A model generated the notes under the pieces. That model saw nothing but the letters and a program-made list of their open reading frames with translations, was not told where the DNA came from and ran no database searches. Shown piece by piece: positions 44,131 through 53,722 of a stretch of DNA of 64,000 bases (positions within the stretch are counted from its first letter, which is position 1; each line of letters starts with the position of its first letter). The DNA comes from Trichoplusia ni (lineage: Eukaryota; Arthropoda; Insecta; Lepidoptera; Noctuidae): NCBI RefSeq assembly GCF_003590095.1, contig NC_039501.1, positions 4,247,673 to 4,311,672 of the forward strand. The letters are read 5' to 3'. The position numbers were made by a program, and so were the translations under genes.

Positions 44131-44250
44131 CCTGAAAATACACGCGTTATTCCCGGGCAATCACCCAGACAGATAATAACCCCGTCCGATGTTGCTTAAC
44201 TTCGGTGATCGGACGAGAACCGGTTTGTTCAACGTGGTATGGGCATTGGC
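44131..44250 (-). pseudogene. 5S ribosomal RNA pseudogene
   Basis: On the minus strand it starts GCCAATGCCCATACCACGTT, has CGGTTCTCGTCCGATCACCG, then AAGTTAAGCAAC (box A), and GGGTGATTGCCCGGGAAT (box C). This covers the full 5S length of about 120 nt. Changes in box C (ACC to ATT), GTTATTATCTGTCTGG for the loop E region, and an unpaired 3' end (no complement to GCCAA) mark it as a pseudogene. A 5S gene cluster is not seen nearby. Confidence 0.75.
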
Positions 44251-45263
44251 ATCATTTTAAGAACCTACCTAATTAAGTCTGTAGGTTTTCACAATAAGCA
44301 TTAGAAATGGTTCCTACTACAATAGCTTATCTCATTTTGAGAAAAGTGGAGTTAAAATGTCGGCCTATGTGATGTCAAACGCAGTCTCTCTTCCTAAGGT
44401 CAGTTTAAGTTTTCGCCTTACCTAAGGCGACTTCTATCAATTTTGCCACGCGTACCGGGATGCGTTTTCCCTTGCCCGATAACCACGATTCAGTCGCAAT
44501 GCTTACGCTATGAAATTACACTTTGGTTGCGATACTCGTCCGATGCTTCTTCTCTGATGCTGTAGCGCATTGAGGATTCGTTATTAGTAGAACACAACTA
44601 TGGCATGTCCAAGGCAGTTTAGTCTTACCTTTTAACCCTTGATGCAAAAAGAGGATCCTCTTAATAAACTTTCTTTGCATCGATCATCTGACGTAGCCTA
44701 ATAAATCCTCATAAAAAACAGTTCAGCTGTTTTCTTCAAGATAATTTAAAAATTTTCAAACTTCAATGGATTATCTACTTTACCGATGGTGTAATAGATT
44801 TGGGGTATATGTTTAAATACAAAAAAAAAATATATTGGCAAACAGAGACCACTGCTTAGAGTTAAAGCCTACTTGTTAGTCAATCCTGGGTATCAGCGCC
44901 CTCCGGACCAAAATCAATGAAATGATGACGATCTATAAATTTAAACATGATGTCAAGCCGCTAAACTTTATAAGTAGTTGCATATGTATGAGAGACAAAA
45001 CCAGAGCGGTTAGCAGTGTCGAACCTTATGCCCATCTAAACATTGTTAGAGACGGCCCGAAGAATGGCGTGAAAGAAAGGCGTAAAAATTAATCAGCATT
45101 AAAATAATAAGTAACTGTGATAGCAACCTGATTGACTACGGTTCTCGTAGAAATACGTACTTACGCAAATCGATTTCATGCATGGACAATAATCAGCCCA
45201 TTTTCCGTACTTACATTTAGTTCAATAAGTTGTACGAATGTGTTCGCACATTAATATGACACG
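44251..45263. other. Intergenic
   Basis: No ORF of note, no clear mobile element and no RNA gene are seen. The promoter of the gene starting at 45264 should lie at the right end, but no clear TATA or initiator motif stands out. Confidence 0.4.
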
Positions 45264-47418
45264 ATGATTAAGTTTTATGCTGTTTTGTTTATATTCTCAC
45301 TTTTCATAACGGTTTTCGCTGAAAAGGTAATTTTTGAGTTTAAATCTAATTTTAAAATAGTTCATATTTTTTTCCTTAGAAGTTGCAACGAGCAAATTTA
45401 TTACAACAATAATGTATTGTAGATATAGCTTGCACAACTAATTCTAAAAGAAAATGATTATCATTTCTATACGCTATTATTATTGTGCAAATTTTATTTT
45501 TAAATCGGAATCAGTTTAATTATTTACCTGCCTTCCGGATTTTAATCTCGTAATGATAAGGTTGACCATTGAAATTGTGGATTACTTCAAAATAAAATTG
45601 CCCATTTCCAGGACGATTTTAAACCAGATGACAAAGTCGACAGCATAGAGAATACTGCAACCGGTCCCATTGAAGTTGATTCGGAATCAATAGAAGTCGT
45701 TCAGAGAGGTGCCGATGATGATAAACTAGAAGAGCCTTTTAATTACGACCATATACAAGAGGAAGACAACCGTAGTGGAGGAATCGAGGACACAAACTCA
45801 ACGGACGTTCCAAAGTTTGAACAATTTTTCGACGGCGCAGTAAGTGATAATTCAGATGAATATGTCCATAAGTTGATTCCAGAACATATAGAAGTAGACA
45901 CAGAATCCAACGATGCTAAAGCAGTGGAGAACGAGAGTAGCACACAACAAGAAGACATAGAAACGGTTTACGAACATACAACTCATACCCAAGCCCCTGA
46001 TATTGAAGATTTAGGAGTTCACGATGAAGAAAGCAGTTGGAGAAGTGCTGAACACTTACATGATATTCAAAAAGATTTTTCTAACGAAGATGCCAGTCTT
46101 GATACTGGTGAAAGAGGTTTTAGCGGAGAAGATTATGGAGATAAGAAGATCGCTAGTGTTAAGGGAAGGATGGACACACCGAAGTCAGAGATTAAAGAAC
46201 ATAGGCCGTTGAATATGAGGCGTTATGGTCCGCATGATGATGGAAGCATGTTAGGTAATTAGTAAACACACATCTACCACACATCTAACCACACATCTGA
46301 CACATCAGTAGGGAACTTAAAGGACTTGTTTTATTACAATTTTCGTCTCGTGTTTGGAAGACTTAGGTACTTTATGATTGGGGAAACTTTAACAACACCA
46401 CCTCTACATAAAAGGCAGCACATTTAATGAGTTTTTAAAAATTTCTAACTCACCCACCATACGTTGTTATGCCATATAAAAAAAGGGAATGAAAATAAAA
46501 CAGATGTTGCCCGTTTCTCAAACCTAAACTGTATTCACACAATTTCATGAGAATCGGTCAAGCCGTTTCAAAGGAGTTCAATTTCGTACACAGTTTCATA
46601 AATTACATTTTTTTGGCAAGGTAAGCAGTGATAGTATAGTAATATAGGTAATAGTTGGACTGCCTAGTAAAAGGTCGCAGTTTCGAACCCCGGCACCTAC
46701 GTCCTTTTGAATTCATGTGCATTATAAAGTAATGTACCCTAAACGATCGCGGAGAAAACGGCACTTCTGAAAACTTTAGGTGTATAGAGAGTTTTGCGGG
46801 CGAAACTTGATACCAGGTTAGACATAAATCTACGATAAGAACAACAAGAAACGCAGGTCATATTAATGTTTTCATCTTTTTTCCTTTACAGATGCCATGG
46901 GAATGAGAAGTATAAGCGAAATTATGATTCCCAGATACCGTCCTACGCTGACACGAAACGGAATAGTGTACACTCCTACTTTGTACACAGTTCAGACTGC
47001 ATCGCCTCATATGGACTTGCTTCCAGGGCGCAACTGGGTGCCTAATAGAAGCCATTTCACTCAAGAAAGAGAGGTTTACTCTAGACCGCGAAGCAGAGGC
47101 TTACCACATCACCATACAGATTCCAAAATTATAGATGACTACAATGATTACGGCACAAATACATATTCTTACACACCAGTGGCAAAACGAACTACACAAG
47201 CACCGGCAACGCACACTGTGCCGCCACATAATTTCGATGTTTTCCATAAGTTGGTTGAAGCTTCTAATCAGCCTAGTTTGTCTAAGCATTCGTTTAATGA
47301 TAATATGTATGTGGGTAACTATTACCCTCAACATCAGTTCACTGATAATTATAGGCCATACGACGTTCGAAGACTTCGACGGGACTCGTGGGACGAAAGG
47401 TCTTTTCCAAATTTTTAG
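45264..47418 (+). CDS. Predicted secreted acidic/basic two-part protein, unknown function
   Basis: Three exons: 45264-45326, 45612-46254, 46892-47418; 410 residues. Exon 1 is a clean signal peptide, MIKFYAVLFIFSLFITVFAE, ending in a phase-0 intron. Exon 2 (about 214 residues) is strongly acidic, rich in Asp, Glu, Ser and Thr (IEVDTESNDAKAVENESS). Exon 3 turns basic and aromatic, with many Tyr, Arg, His and Pro (YSYTPVAKRTTQAP, HHHTDSK) and ends RRDSWDERSFPNF. No domain or Cys scaffold is recognised. Such charge-split, Tyr-rich secreted proteins are typical of extracellular matrix, silk or eggshell proteins, but that is only an analogy. A double AATAAA lies just after the stop. Confidence 0.75.
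46490..46610 (+). repeat. Helitron-associated repeat fragment
   Basis: acaatttcatgagaatcggt followed by caagccgtttcaaaggagtt, the block shared by lepidopteran Helitron-type elements (compare 6490-6632). In the last intron of the 45264 gene. Confidence 0.45.
46640..46730 (+). mobile_element. tRNA-like SINE head
   Basis: gttggactgcctagtaaaag, then gtcgcagtttcgaaccccgg gives an A-box and B-box spacing. Truncated; in the last intron of the 45264 gene. Confidence 0.45.
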
Positions 47419-47425
47419 GATTAAC

Positions 47426-47439
47426 AATAAAGTAATAAA
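47426..47439 (+). terminator. Poly(A) signals of the 45264 gene
   Basis: AATAAA at 47426 and again at 47434, 8 and 16 bp past the stop codon. Confidence 0.6.
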
Positions 47440-48342
47440 ATAATGGTTGTTTTTATTTTAAACCTGAGGTCAAATCAAAATCAAAATGTCTTTATTTTTC
47501 TCATCATCAGAAAATTATGGTTACATAAAAGTGTTGTACATGACATAGAGACTGGAGTCTGTTTTAGGTAAAACCTGTGTCACAGATCACCAGTATTATA
47601 CACATTATATTTTGTATTTAACTACAAACAATGCAAATTTAGAAAAATAAAGAGAGCAGCGAAAAGGGAAAAGAAAAAAAAAATATCCAAAAAAAAAGTT
47701 ATAAAAAAATTAATATTTTCAACACATTTTTTAATACATTAAGACAAAAAAAAAACAAAGCATTTTGAAAATAAAATGAAGTTTTTAAACATTATCTACA
47801 AAACAAAGTAAAGCATCCTTTTAAATCCTTTGACAATGAGGTACTTTGATAGACTCACTTCTAGCACAGTCTGGTGAGCAAGTTCTTTCACAAATATAAT
47901 TATTATAAATTAATTTATTGCCATTAAATTTTAAAAAAGAATGCAAGTAGATATCTGCTTGATTCTTTCTGTCCTGTCTCCTGTTCCCCGCCCGCGCCGC
48001 CGCCTAGTATATTTTATGTTGCGGGAGCCAACTGCGTACCTACATACTTTGGCCCAAGAGTTATTGGGCTATATAGCGATAGGCAAAAAAAATATATCTT
48101 AAAATTCTTAATCGATCCTGTTGTTATAATCTGTGGACTCGGTGTTTGTCAGTTTGATAAAACTTTAATTGACAGAGCTCCAGAGTTAACGAAATCACGA
48201 TAATTTTACTTCAACAATAGTTAAAATGAAAAAAAAACCCTGTTTTCTGTAAACCAATTCGAAGCTCAGATTGTGTACAACCTTAAAGCTTAAAATTTTT
48301 ACATACTATTGATTTTTATAACCTATAAAACATCCAGAAAAC
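47440..48342. other. Intergenic, low complexity
   Basis: A degraded repeat with tcaaatcaaaatcaaaatgt at 47470, A-rich stretches around 47640-47760, and a short GC patch near 47985-48005. No gene is supported. Confidence 0.4.
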
Positions 48343-48375
48343 AAACATACAGTGTAAACATTACACTGTATGTTT
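48343..48375. promoter_or_regulatory. Perfect 15-bp inverted repeat upstream of ZMAT5
   Basis: AAACATACAGTGTAA (48343-48357) and its exact complement (48361-48375) are separated by three bases, 38 bp before the ATG. If transcribed it would form a tight hairpin in the 5'UTR. Confidence 0.55.
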
Positions 48376-48413
48376 ACAATCATACCAAAAATAATATTAC
48401 TAGTAATTTAAAG

Positions 48414-49876
48414 ATGGGTAAAAGATACCACTGTGATTATTGCGATAAAACAATGGTGGCTACACCGACAATAGTTAAAACGCATAACAGGGGAATGGTT
48501 CACCAGAAGCTGGTTCAAGAACATTACCAACAATTCAAAGGTAATTAATTATTATTTCTGTTGACGAACCTGAACTTGTGGCAAATCAGTGGCATCTGTA
48601 CTGATGACATCAGATAGTTTATCATTAGTCTTTAACTATGGTAAAATGGGGTGAACAGGGATGGATAGAAACTAGAGTTTTTATGAAAATTTGGATGTTT
48701 AACAAGAAAAAATATAAATATCATATGACAATTCACTAGTATTTCATAAAATAATTGCATGCAAGAAGAAAAAAACACTATTCTCCATTCACCATGATAT
48801 AAAAAGTTTACCAAACAAACTCTTCATTTTTTGTCTTGCAAGTATTGCTTGCCTTTGTTGCTAGCTCATTTAACAAAAATATTTAAACTTTATTTTCAGA
48901 TCCTGAAACAATATTAGCAGAAGAGAGTAAGAAGAAGCCATGTTCTAGGTTTGCGACTGGCACCTGTCAATTTGGTAGCATTTGTCGTTTCTCACACTAT
49001 ACTCAAGAACAGTTAAAAGCCTTTCAAGACTATGGTAAGTCTTGTATTCTAAAATACTGCAATTTTATAAGATACATGAGTGAACAACTTTGTAATTTAT
49101 TTAGTTGCACTCATGTTCTATCAACACACTAAAAAAAATAACTTAACTTATATTTAAGATAAACATTTTTGTCACTTGCAAATAAGTGAGTCTTACGCGT
49201 AAACCTAAGAAACCACTATTTTTGTCACTTGCAAATAAGTGAGTCTTAACCCTTAAATAACAGGCACAATGAGGATATGGACCGTATATAAATAGGAAAT
49301 TCAATTTCTAATGCCAAAATAATATTCTCTACTCTTAAGTAAAGTTTCTTGTATTCTGCTAGAGTTCCAATAATGACCTTTCAACTTTAAGGACTATGAT
49401 AAAAGATATTATAAATAATTATTTATATGTAGTCTTATGTGCTTGAGTCCAAACATTTACTTAAGGGAGTAGATTTTTATTCATGTACCATGTTAAAAAA
49501 TTACTTAATATCATAAGCCTTTGCCCAGTTGTGCACTATTCACTGGCTATTATTACCTTTAAATTAACTCTAGCCTACAACTTTCCTATATATGTATTAC
49601 TTTTTTATAATTTCAGTTGCCTTTAAAAATAAACCTCAAGATGTCACATTCCCATCATTTGAAGATTTGTTCCATAAGTTTATGGTTGGGAAGACAAGCA
49701 AACCCAATGACTCAGACAATGGGAACACACTCATTTATGATGGTAACGGAGTCACCCACACATTACCATGGACTTATAATTCAGAATATGAAGTGTACGG
49801 TGATGATTTACCCCCTAGTATCAAGAAAATGAAGCTTGAAGACTTTGCTAAAGCGAAAATTGTGGAGTGGGGTTGA
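48414..49876 (+). CDS. ZMAT5: ZMAT5 / U11-U12 snRNP 20 kDa protein
   Basis: Three exons: 48414-48540, 48900-49034, 49617-49876; 173 residues, against about 170 in vertebrates. The N-terminus MGKRYHCDYCDKTM is the U1-type/matrin C2H2 finger (C-x2-C, then H-x5-H in KTHNRGMVH). A CCCH finger follows at about 60-80: CSRFATGTCQFGSICRFSH, spacing C-x7-C-x5-C-x3-H. The C-terminal third has the family's proline-containing tail (SFEDLFHKF, LPPSIKKMKLEDF). The protein is a subunit of the U11/U12 di-snRNP, which recognises U12-type introns in the nucleus. All its own introns are GT-AG. The ATG context (aagATGG) is good, and intron 2 carries the 31-bp duplication at 49165-49248. Confidence 0.93.
49165..49248. 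repeat. 31-bp direct duplication around a 22-bp insert
   Basis: ATTTTTGTCACTTGC...GTCTTA (31 bp) is identical at 49165-49195 and 49218-49248. The 22 bp between (cgcgtaaacctaagaaacca + ct) match 20 of 22 bases at the end of the Penelope-like remnant (24815-24836). Confidence 0.75.
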
Positions 49877-50103
49877 AAGGTAAAGTTATACTATACAGTT
49901 GTTAATAATTTAATTGATAACAACCAAAAGTAAAAACTAGTCAAGTGTGAGTCAGACTCCCAACACTAAGGGTTCCATACAACATGCTAAAGTACTAACT
50001 AACAAATAAAGAACTATCTCCTCAAGTTCATAAATAAAAATTTAAATCAAAACTCTTTATTTAAAAGAAATAAAAATAGAACAAAATGAAATTACATAAT
50101 GAA

Positions 50104-50109
50104 CTTTAT
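50104..50109 (-). terminator. Poly(A) signal of the 51023 gene
   Basis: AATAAA on the minus strand, 38 bp past the stop at 50147. Confidence 0.55.
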
Positions 50110-50146
50110 TCACTTTACTTTAGAACTGGTATTACCATGAGTTGTT

Positions 50147-51023
50147 TCACAATCTCCTTCGACTTGGGGGTTTCCTCGAGGTCCTTACAGGTTTCAATCC
50201 TTTGAGTAGGTCTGCTGTAAATGGTGGGTAGTTTATGAATCTGAATTCTGGTGGCACTACATACCGCATTGGTTCTGCCTAGAAACAAAGTAGAATTTAT
50301 TGTTAGATATCAAACACATTTTTTTAATTAGTCTTTTATGATTCCACTGCTGTGCAAAATTCCCTCACTCCTCCCAAACTTCTATTTTAACCACTTCTGA
50401 CCACGTGCTTTATCCAATATGATCATCACACAACATGCGGGTGACCTTGAAGTCGAATCCTTCCTCCGTCCAGAGGATCTGACGATGCTTTTCCTTCGGT
50501 CAAGCTTTCAAGTGACGTGACCAACCCACTTCGATGTAAACATGTCTGCTTTTGTCAGAAAACAGCTAAGAATAACTGGCACACCCATTTAACAAGTAAT
50601 TGAGTGTTCCAGGTACCCTTTTCTTTTTTTGTTTGAATTTAATCCTTGAGTCGCAGGTGGTTTCACAAACATACAAATCACGTGCGCTAAGAAATTCTGA
50701 CTCAGCAAGCATTCGAAGACCACACAAATGCTTGTCCTACGCGTGGTGACCTCAATCACTCTGCTATCCATGCAGTCAAATTAATATTGATCAATAATGT
50801 GAAAGTGTGAGTGTGTGTATGACTATACTTTCTTCACGCCCAATCTATTAGACCAGGGACCAATAAATTTTGGTATAAAGAATTTTTTTTCTTTTTTTTT
50901 ATTGTTCCTAAAAAGCGTAATAAATTTATTAAAAATAAAACATCTTAATGGCATTATAACTACCTCCTTTAAACACAGAATAGAGACTAAATAAAAAAAT
51001 AAAAATAAGTTCATAAATTCCAT
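50147..51023 (-). CDS. Small secreted basic peptide, unknown function
   Basis: Two exons in transcript order: 51023-50964 and 50278-50147; 63 residues. Exon 1 encodes a hydrophobic signal peptide, MEFMNLFLFFYLVSILCLKE, ending in a phase-0 GT donor. Exon 2 encodes AEPMRYVVPPEFRFINYPPF, then a basic tail ending KPVRTSRKPPSRRRL and a TGA. There are no cysteines after the signal; the mature part is Pro-rich (7 Pro in 43), with a strongly basic end, like some antimicrobial or neuropeptide-type precursors, but no known family is recognised. A good acceptor (tgtttctag) and a near poly(A) signal support it. A missed middle exon cannot be excluded. It converges on ZMAT5. Confidence 0.6.
50640..50780 (-). 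mobile_element. tRNA-derived SINE
   Basis: Minus-strand copy in the intron of the 51023 gene: aatccttgagtcgcaggtgg (tail) to ggtgacctcaatcactctgc and tatccatgcag (head). The B-box region is deleted. Confidence 0.6.
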
Positions 51024-51336
51024 GGTACGTGAATTTAGAATTCAAATCACTTTACTCACACCATATCGAGTTTATCAGTGATTGACATTTATTGTATAAA
51101 CAAAATTGCATTTTGTTATTGACACATTTCAATGAAATTACTATTGAAATGGGTTATGTGATGTTTCAGTACTCTCCTACCCACAATGCGGTGTTCAAAT
51201 CGATTCTAAAAAGTATTCAAATTTCATGTAAGTGTGTTAAATTTTAACCGACTTCAAAAAGGAGGTTCTCATTTCGTATGTATTCTTTATATTCGGATTG
51301 GAGGACGCGTTTTTTATGTTATCTATTTATTTTTTA

Positions 51337-51594
51337 CTAGCTGTTGCCCGCGACTTCGTCCCCGTGGTTAGAAGATATAAGTTATGATTTAAACCTGCCT
51401 GTTTATACCTGTTTTTTTCACATTTTCCATTGTATCTTCGCTCCTATTAGTCGCAGCGTGATGATTTATAGCCTAAAGCTCTCCTCGATGAATAGTCTAT
51501 TCAACACAAAAATATTTTTTCAATTTGGACCAGTAGTTTCTGAGATTAGCGCGTTCAAACAAACAAACTCTTAAGCTTTATATATTAGTATAGA
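51337..51594 (-). mobile_element. Complete non-autonomous Helitron
   Basis: On the minus strand: A|TCTATACTAATATATAAAGC at the 5' end (51594) and GACGAAGTCGCGGGCAACAG plus CTAG|T at the 3' end (51337). It is 258 bp, with the GC hairpin just inside the end and A/T flanks, as expected of a Helitron insertion. Confidence 0.75.
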
Positions 51595-51959
51595 TTTAAC
51601 CTTTCTTTTACACATACATTTGTAACATAAAAACCACTAAATATTTCGACATTCGCTCGTTTTGTTAAAAAACGCTTGAATGTATGGAAATGATAGGTCA
51701 AGGTCATGTGGCCTATCGAAACGACTGTTACGATGTCTTGTTCATACATTTTAAGGAGCATTTTTAATAAGATTCAGTCGTTGGGCTTGCGTAGGTGTGT
51801 AACGCTTAACATAAAACCTCAATTTTATTGTCACGTTGTAATGTGAAAATGCCTCGGTTGTTTATAATTTTTAATTTCGATGGTAGAAAATAAAAAATTC
51901 TAGTTACAATCAGTTAATCATGCATACACATGAGAACAAAACTGTATGTGGTATCAGAT

Positions 51960-52935
51960 ATGGCACTGAAATCGTTATTGAAAATATTTTTTATCTTAGA
52001 AGTAAGTTTTTAAAGCAGGTACCTAATTCTTTTCTATCGCTATTCGCATATTTTGGGTTCAGCACGATGAGAATTTTCCTTTTTTCGCCTACCAGTCTAC
52101 TTTTATTTTGATACTTTGAATATATTAATAACTAAACTAACCTTACTAAGTTTTGAATTCAAAATCAGGTATAAGAGTTTCATCTCGAGTAGGCCTTTTC
52201 CAGGCACTTTTTATGTTACATAACTGACTCGAATTGGTCACTTAGTATTTAACTAGTATACAGTGCCAAAATAAACTTTATCCCTTTCAGATAAGCATTC
52301 AAATAGAAGCGGAAGACACAACACAAGATCCCATAGATGCAATCGTTGACGTCGTTGAACTGAATGATAAAATAACATTAATGAATCGCAACGATTCGAT
52401 CGTACCCTTCCAAGAACCACGGGATATAAGTATTAAGATAGAAATGGAATCACTAGAAAGTGAGAATTCCAGTGACCTCTTCACGCCCTTCGTAAACCCT
52501 GATAACAAAAGCCAAATATTAGAAAAACAATACATGCTGAGATGGCTACCAACCAGGAGGCGAAGACCAAAATACTCTGAACAGCAAATGCAAGAAATAA
52601 ACATACGGGAAACCGCCAAACAAAGGTCATGGGAATCAAACGAGAAAATGCGTCGTCATGTCCTAGAAACAATGAAATCTAATTATTGGACGTCTTTATA
52701 TTTATACGGCGAAGTCGCTAGGATTCGAAGAAGTAGGTTGATATTGGACGAAATGACAGTTATGATCAAAACACTAGAAAGTCCACTACATAAAGATTTG
52801 AAGAGGAGGGTTCTGCAGTGCTACCGTGAAGCAAAGAGAGAGAAGGAGAAATATTCCGGGTTTTGGGATAACAAAAATACAAATCATGTGGTCATTAACG
52901 TTCTTAAAGACAACCCAAACGAAGGTGTGATCTAA
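51960..52935 (+). CDS. Secreted-protein family member 1, unknown function
   Basis: Two exons: 51960-52001 and 52291-52935; 228 residues. Exon 1 (MALKSLLKIFFILE) plus the start of exon 2 (ISIQIEAED) form a signal peptide. An acidic segment follows, then LRWLPTRRRRPKYSEQQ and a basic, helix-prone region. The C-terminal 100 residues share a pattern with the gene at 53723: SLYLYGEVARIRRSRLILDE, a CY pair, and NTNHVVINVLKDNPNEGV at the end (STLYLFEEVHRIKRDRVILD and NTNNLLINTLKDANNDGV there). No known domain is recognised. A truncated sister copy sits at 28643. The ATG at 51960 is chosen because both copies share it. A poly(A) signal follows at 52976. Confidence 0.75.
52165..52250 (+). repeat. Dispersed repeat (tcgagtaggccttttccagg type)
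   Basis: tttcatctcgagtaggcctt and ttccaggcactttttatg; same family as 35085-35165. It is in the intron of the 51960 gene. Confidence 0.55.
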
Positions 52936-52975
52936 ATCCTGTTGAATAAGGTTTTATCTAAAATTAATTCTAAGT

Positions 52976-52981
52976 AATAAA
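52976..52981 (+). terminator. Poly(A) signal of the 51960 gene
   Basis: AATAAA 41 bp past the stop codon. Confidence 0.55.
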
Positions 52982-53388
52982 ACAACCATTAAAAGAACCA
53001 TTTTTATATTATTATTTCCTTTTTTACCTGCCCCTTTGAAATGATTTCTGTTTTTCTGTAATATGCGTAAGTAATTTAGTCAAGCTTAGCTGCTTGCCAG
53101 GCTGCTAAACTTAATAGAAAGGAGCTGACTGATACTTTCATGGTCAAATTAAATCCTAAAAGAAAATCGCAAAGCGTGTCCATTCAGTGTTGCCTGTAGT
53201 ATAATTAAAGCCCATATTTTGGTAAAATGTATACAGATTTTCATGGCTCGTTTTTTCGGATTAGCTTAATTTGTACTGAAAAAAAATCTAAAATATTTCT
53301 GACTTCGCGGACCACACCCGTTCCAAGGTTCGATCCCGCTTTGGACAGGCAACTGTGTGATCTTTTTTTTTTTTTTTTTAAGCATGAA

Positions 53389-53428
53389 GTCTCGAAATAT
53401 CTTTGTATGATTGAAGATATTTCGAGAC
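53389..53428. repeat. Perfect 15-bp stem hairpin
   Basis: GTCTCGAAATATCTT at 53389-53403 and its exact complement at 53414-53428, with a 10-base loop. It follows a T-rich run (53363-53379) and a B-box-like ggttcgatcccgctttggac, so it may be part of an old SINE. Intergenic between the two secreted genes. Confidence 0.6.
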
Positions 53429-53592
53429 GTATCTTTCAGACTTAAGAGTCTTCTAGCTTTAAGTTCAAATCTCATAGCGATGATCGCTAATTCAAGAGGT
53501 TGGAAGTACTAGGGTGCAAATCTTGTCCTGTTGCACCGCCTTCATAGACCTTAGAATTCCTATGAAACTAGCATACCTAACCATGTAGGTAT

Positions 53593-53722
53593 ATTTAATC
53601 AATCAATTTCACATTCGCTTTTCCTTGTTAATCGGTTTAACTTGAATTAGGTTTAATTTAATTAACTTTTTCCATTAACATGCATGAATGATATTCTGAT
53701 TGAAAATGAAAACGTAGTGACG
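53593..53722 (+). promoter_or_regulatory. Upstream region of the 53723 gene, conserved in the relic at 31932
   Basis: Blocks such as aatcaatcaatt, ggtttaatttaattaact and ttaacatgcatgaatg are kept between this region and 31932-32048 although the downstream exon there is dead. It likely includes promoter and 5'UTR. No TATA box stands out. Confidence 0.45.
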
